Assembly: GCF_001429165.1 (NCBI RefSeq)
Contig: NZ_LMIR01000004.1
Coordinates: 124,001-188,000, forward strand
Direction of reading: 5' to 3'
DNA length: 64,000 bases
DNA from: Agromyces sp. Root81
GTDB lineage: Bacteria; Actinomycetota; Actinomycetes; Actinomycetales; Microbacteriaceae
Below the pieces are notes generated by a model. It was given only the letters and a program-made list of their open reading frames with translations, had not been told where the DNA came from and ran no database searches. Both the position numbers and the translations under genes were made by a program. This document shows, piece by piece, positions 61,835 to 64,000 of this stretch (positions are counted from its first letter, which is position 1; the number at the start of each line of letters is the position of its first letter).

Positions 61835-63889
61835 CTACGCGCGCCAGACCTGCACGACCGAGGGTCGCGGCGCGGCGACGAGGCCGGTGTCCGGGCGGTG
61901 CGACGGCACGTAGTCGGGGAAGTAGGAGGTCGGCGCGCCGACCGTGCCCTCCTCGCCCGGGTGCTGCACGGCGACGAAGACCATGCCCTCCTGGTCATGG
62001 ATGACCGGCCCGCAGGTCTCGGCGTCGCGCGGCACCGAGAGGAACTGCTGCACGCGGCCGCGGTCGGGCCCCTCGAGCGGCACCTTGAAGAGTCCGTCGT
62101 TGAATCCGATCTTGCTGGGCGCGCCGTCGGTCGAGATCCAGAGGTTGCCTTCGGAGTCGAACGCCACGTTGTCGGGGCAGGAGATCGGCGACACGAGCTC
62201 CTTCGGGAACCCGGCGAAGTAGGTGTTCTGGTCGACCGCCGGGTCGCCGCAGAGCAGCAGGATGCTCCAGCCGAATGCGGTGCCCGACTGGCCGGCGGTC
62301 TCGGTCAGCTCGATGATGTGCCCGTTGCGGTTGCCCGTGACCGGGTTGGCCTCGTCGATCGTCGCGAGTGACCGCGACGAGTTGTTCGTGAGGGCGACGT
62401 ACACCTTGCCGGTCTTCGGGTTGGGCTGCACGTCCTCGGGGCGGTCCATCTTCGTCGCGCCGACGGTGTCGGCAGCGAGGCGCGTGAAGACGAGCACCTC
62501 CTCGGTGCTCATGCCGGAGATGACGCTCTCGCCGTCCTGCGTGAGCGGGATCCACTGGCCGGTGCCGTCGAAGAGGCCGTCGGCGGGGAGCGCTCCGGTG
62601 CCGGTGATCTCGGCGGCCGGCGAGTTGCCCGTGAACTTCGCGACGTACAGGTCGCCCTCGCTGAGCAGCCCGAGGTTGTTGCGGCGCGCGACGGGGGTGC
62701 GTCCCGGGTCGAACGTGCCCTTGGAGACGAACTTGTAGAGGTAGTCGTTCGTCTGGTCGTCGCCCATGTATGCGACCGCGCGGCCGTCCTCGGCGATGAT
62801 GACGTTGGCGCCCTCGTGCTTGAAACGGCCCATCGCCGTGTGCTTGCGCGGCGTCGAGGCCGGGTCCTCCGGGTCGATCTCGACGATCCAGCCGAAGCGG
62901 TTGGGCTCGTTCACGAAGCCGGCGTCGTGCGCGTCGAAGCGCGGGTCGATGCGTTCGAACGTGTAGGTCGACTTCGCGCTGGGCGTGGCGCGGTAGCGCT
63001 TCTGCCCCGCGGTGTCGGCGGCCCAGGCGAAGTAGCCGTCGAAGTTCTCCTCGCCCGAGAGCGCGGTGCCCCACGGCGTGGTGCCGCCGGCGCAGTTGCC
63101 GAGCGTGCCCTTCACCCAGCGGCCCTCGCCGTCCTCGGCGGTCTTCACGAGATCGGTGCCGGCCGCGGGGCCGGTGAGCTCGAATACGGTGTCGGCGGTG
63201 ATGCGGCGGTTGCGGCGACCGTCGACGAGGTAGCGCCAGGGCTGGCCGAGCTTGCTGCGCCGCAGCTCCACGACCGAGAAGCCGTGGGCGGCCTTGTAGA
63301 TGACGGCGCGACGGTCGAGCTCGGCGGTGTCGCTCGTCGCCGGGAACATGATTCCCGGGTTGACGTACTCGTGGTTGTTCACGAGCACGCCGGTGCGACC
63401 GCTCCGATCGGCGATGATGTCGAGGTAGTCGCAGTTGTAGCCGAACTGGCCCGCCTGTGCCTCGGGCGTCTGGTTGTCGAAGTCGAGGGCCGGCACGCTG
63501 GAGAACAGCGGGTCGCCCCAGCGGATGATCGGCGCCCACGTGTACCCCTCCGGCACGTTGAAGTCGTCGACGATCTTCGGCACCGGCGAGATGGCGTCGA
63601 ACGGCAGGCCGCCCGGGGCGCCCGAGGCTCCGCCACCGGGGGCGGCGACGGCCGCGCCGGTCGGCGTCGCGGCGGCGAGCGCGATGCCCACGGCCCCCGC
63701 GGCACCGAGCCCGAGCAGCGCGCGCCGCGACAGTGCGGCGGAGGCGATCTCGCGGAAGGCGGGGTTCGAGGACGTGTTGCACTCGGGGCCGAGACAGGCG
63801 TTGCCGCACTTGAAGTGGCACGTCACCGGCGAACGCTTGCCGCGCACGTGATCGGCCATCGGAAGCAGCTGGATGTCGGTGATCGTCAC
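61835..63889 (-). CDS. phoX: PhoX-family secreted alkaline phosphatase (DUF839)
   Basis: Ca/Fe-dependent phosphomonoesterase released through Tat to free phosphate from organic esters. It has 684 residues. A polar segment with four Cys ('CHFKCGNACLGPEC', 24-37) precedes the twin-arginine signal 'LSRRALLGLGAAGAVGI' (Arg 55-56). Beta-propeller motifs include 'VLVNNHEYVNPGI', 'GTTPWGTALSGEENFDGYF', 'RFGWIVEIDPEDP' and 'RPEDVQPNPKTGKVYVALTN', which match PhoX metal- and phosphate-binding loops. The GTG start has AGGA upstream; an ATG at residue 11 is possible. Three PHO-box units lie upstream. Confidence 0.9.
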   Translation of the reverse strand: MTITDIQLLPMADHVRGKRSPVTCHFKCGNACLGPECNTSSNPAFREIASAALSRRALLGLGAAGAVGIALAAATPTGAAVAAPGGGASGAPGGLPFDAISPVPKIVDDFNVPEGYTWAPIIRWGDPLFSSVPALDFDNQTPEAQAGQFGYNCDYLDIIADRSGRTGVLVNNHEYVNPGIMFPATSDTAELDRRAVIYKAAHGFSVVELRRSKLGQPWRYLVDGRRNRRITADTVFELTGPAAGTDLVKTAEDGEGRWVKGTLGNCAGGTTPWGTALSGEENFDGYFAWAADTAGQKRYRATPSAKSTYTFERIDPRFDAHDAGFVNEPNRFGWIVEIDPEDPASTPRKHTAMGRFKHEGANVIIAEDGRAVAYMGDDQTNDYLYKFVSKGTFDPGRTPVARRNNLGLLSEGDLYVAKFTGNSPAAEITGTGALPADGLFDGTGQWIPLTQDGESVISGMSTEEVLVFTRLAADTVGATKMDRPEDVQPNPKTGKVYVALTNNSSRSLATIDEANPVTGNRNGHIIELTETAGQSGTAFGWSILLLCGDPAVDQNTYFAGFPKELVSPISCPDNVAFDSEGNLWISTDGAPSKIGFNDGLFKVPLEGPDRGRVQQFLSVPRDAETCGPVIHDQEGMVFVAVQHPGEEGTVGAPTSYFPDYVPSHRPDTGLVAAPRPSVVQVWRA

Positions 63890-63964
63890 GGATCGGTCCT
63901 CACGTTCGTGGTCGGGATTCCACTCTGCAGAGTGCTCGCGGAAACCGAATCCGCATCAGACGAC

Positions 63965-63994
63965 GGTTGAACGCGCGGTGAACCCGCAGTGAAC
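63965..63994 (-). promoter_or_regulatory. PHO box (three 11-nt direct-repeat units) upstream of phoX
   Basis: Read on the minus strand, GTTCACT, GTTCACC and GTTCAAC follow each other at exact 11-nt intervals (ends at 63994, 63983 and 63972), oriented toward phoX and about 76 bp from its start. This is the layout bound by PhoP in Streptomyces and relatives. Confidence 0.8.
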
Positions 63995-64000
63995 GATGCC

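Overview
The window is a high-GC actinobacterial chromosome segment. Coding sequence is dense, GTG and TTG starts are frequent, neighbouring genes often share ATGA or GTGA stop/start overlaps, and many starts are preceded at 6-7 nt by a TANNNT -10 box, as in leaderless transcripts. The recurring word GGATGCC/GGCATCC, an LAXTG sorting signal, a G/P/A-rich IF2 N-terminus and a short NusA fit Microbacteriaceae (an Agromyces-like soil organism). That placement is inference; there is no rRNA in the window. I found no tRNA, rRNA, CRISPR array, transposase or phage gene. No gene-free stretch exceeds about 260 bases.

Region 1 (1-11.7 kb): the 3' end of an AlkA glycosylase gene, then a complete L-fucose oxidation locus. 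It has a GntR/FCD regulator, an ABC importer (binding protein, permease, ATPase), fucose mutarotase, sugar dehydrogenase, lactonase, fuconate dehydratase, 2-keto-3-deoxyfuconate dehydrogenase and a diketo-acid hydrolase, plus a second hydrolase of the same family. A shared palindrome, ACATCnGATGT, lies before the regulator and both catabolic transcripts.

Region 2 (11.7-20.4 kb): aspartate ammonia-lyase, an ethanolamine-type permease and, divergently, a glutamine-synthetase-like ligase, a gamma-glutamyl hydrolase, an aldehyde dehydrogenase, a short-chain dehydrogenase and a GntR regulator. Together these make a plausible vitamin-B12-independent ethanolamine (or polyamine) route through gamma-glutamyl intermediates.

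Region 3 (20.4-31.7 kb): two nucleobase permeases, a phosphate transporter with a coupled small membrane protein, a Nudix hydrolase, phosphofructokinase, a SNF2 helicase, a small acidic protein and a DUF2207 membrane protein. Region 4 (31.7-40.6 kb): a copper ATPase gene divergent from csoR with a CsoR-type operator between them, a macro-domain protein, a BTAD/ATPase/TPR regulator, an MFS exporter and a glycerophosphodiesterase. Region 5 (40.7-46.8 kb): deoC with a full aldehyde dehydrogenase, a truncated aldehyde dehydrogenase-like partner and a SorC regulator, then an MFS permease.

Region 6 (46.8-59.3 kb) is the nusA-ylxR-infB-rbfA-truB-ribF translation cluster, interrupted between rbfA and truB by mutY, a P-loop kinase, a wall-anchored repeat protein and a ketopantoate-reductase-like gene. 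A perfect 28-bp inverted repeat lies between infB and rbfA. Region 7 (59.4-64 kb) has an XRE-cupin regulator, a Tat-exported amine oxidase, and a Tat-exported PhoX phosphatase with three in-phase PHO-box units upstream.
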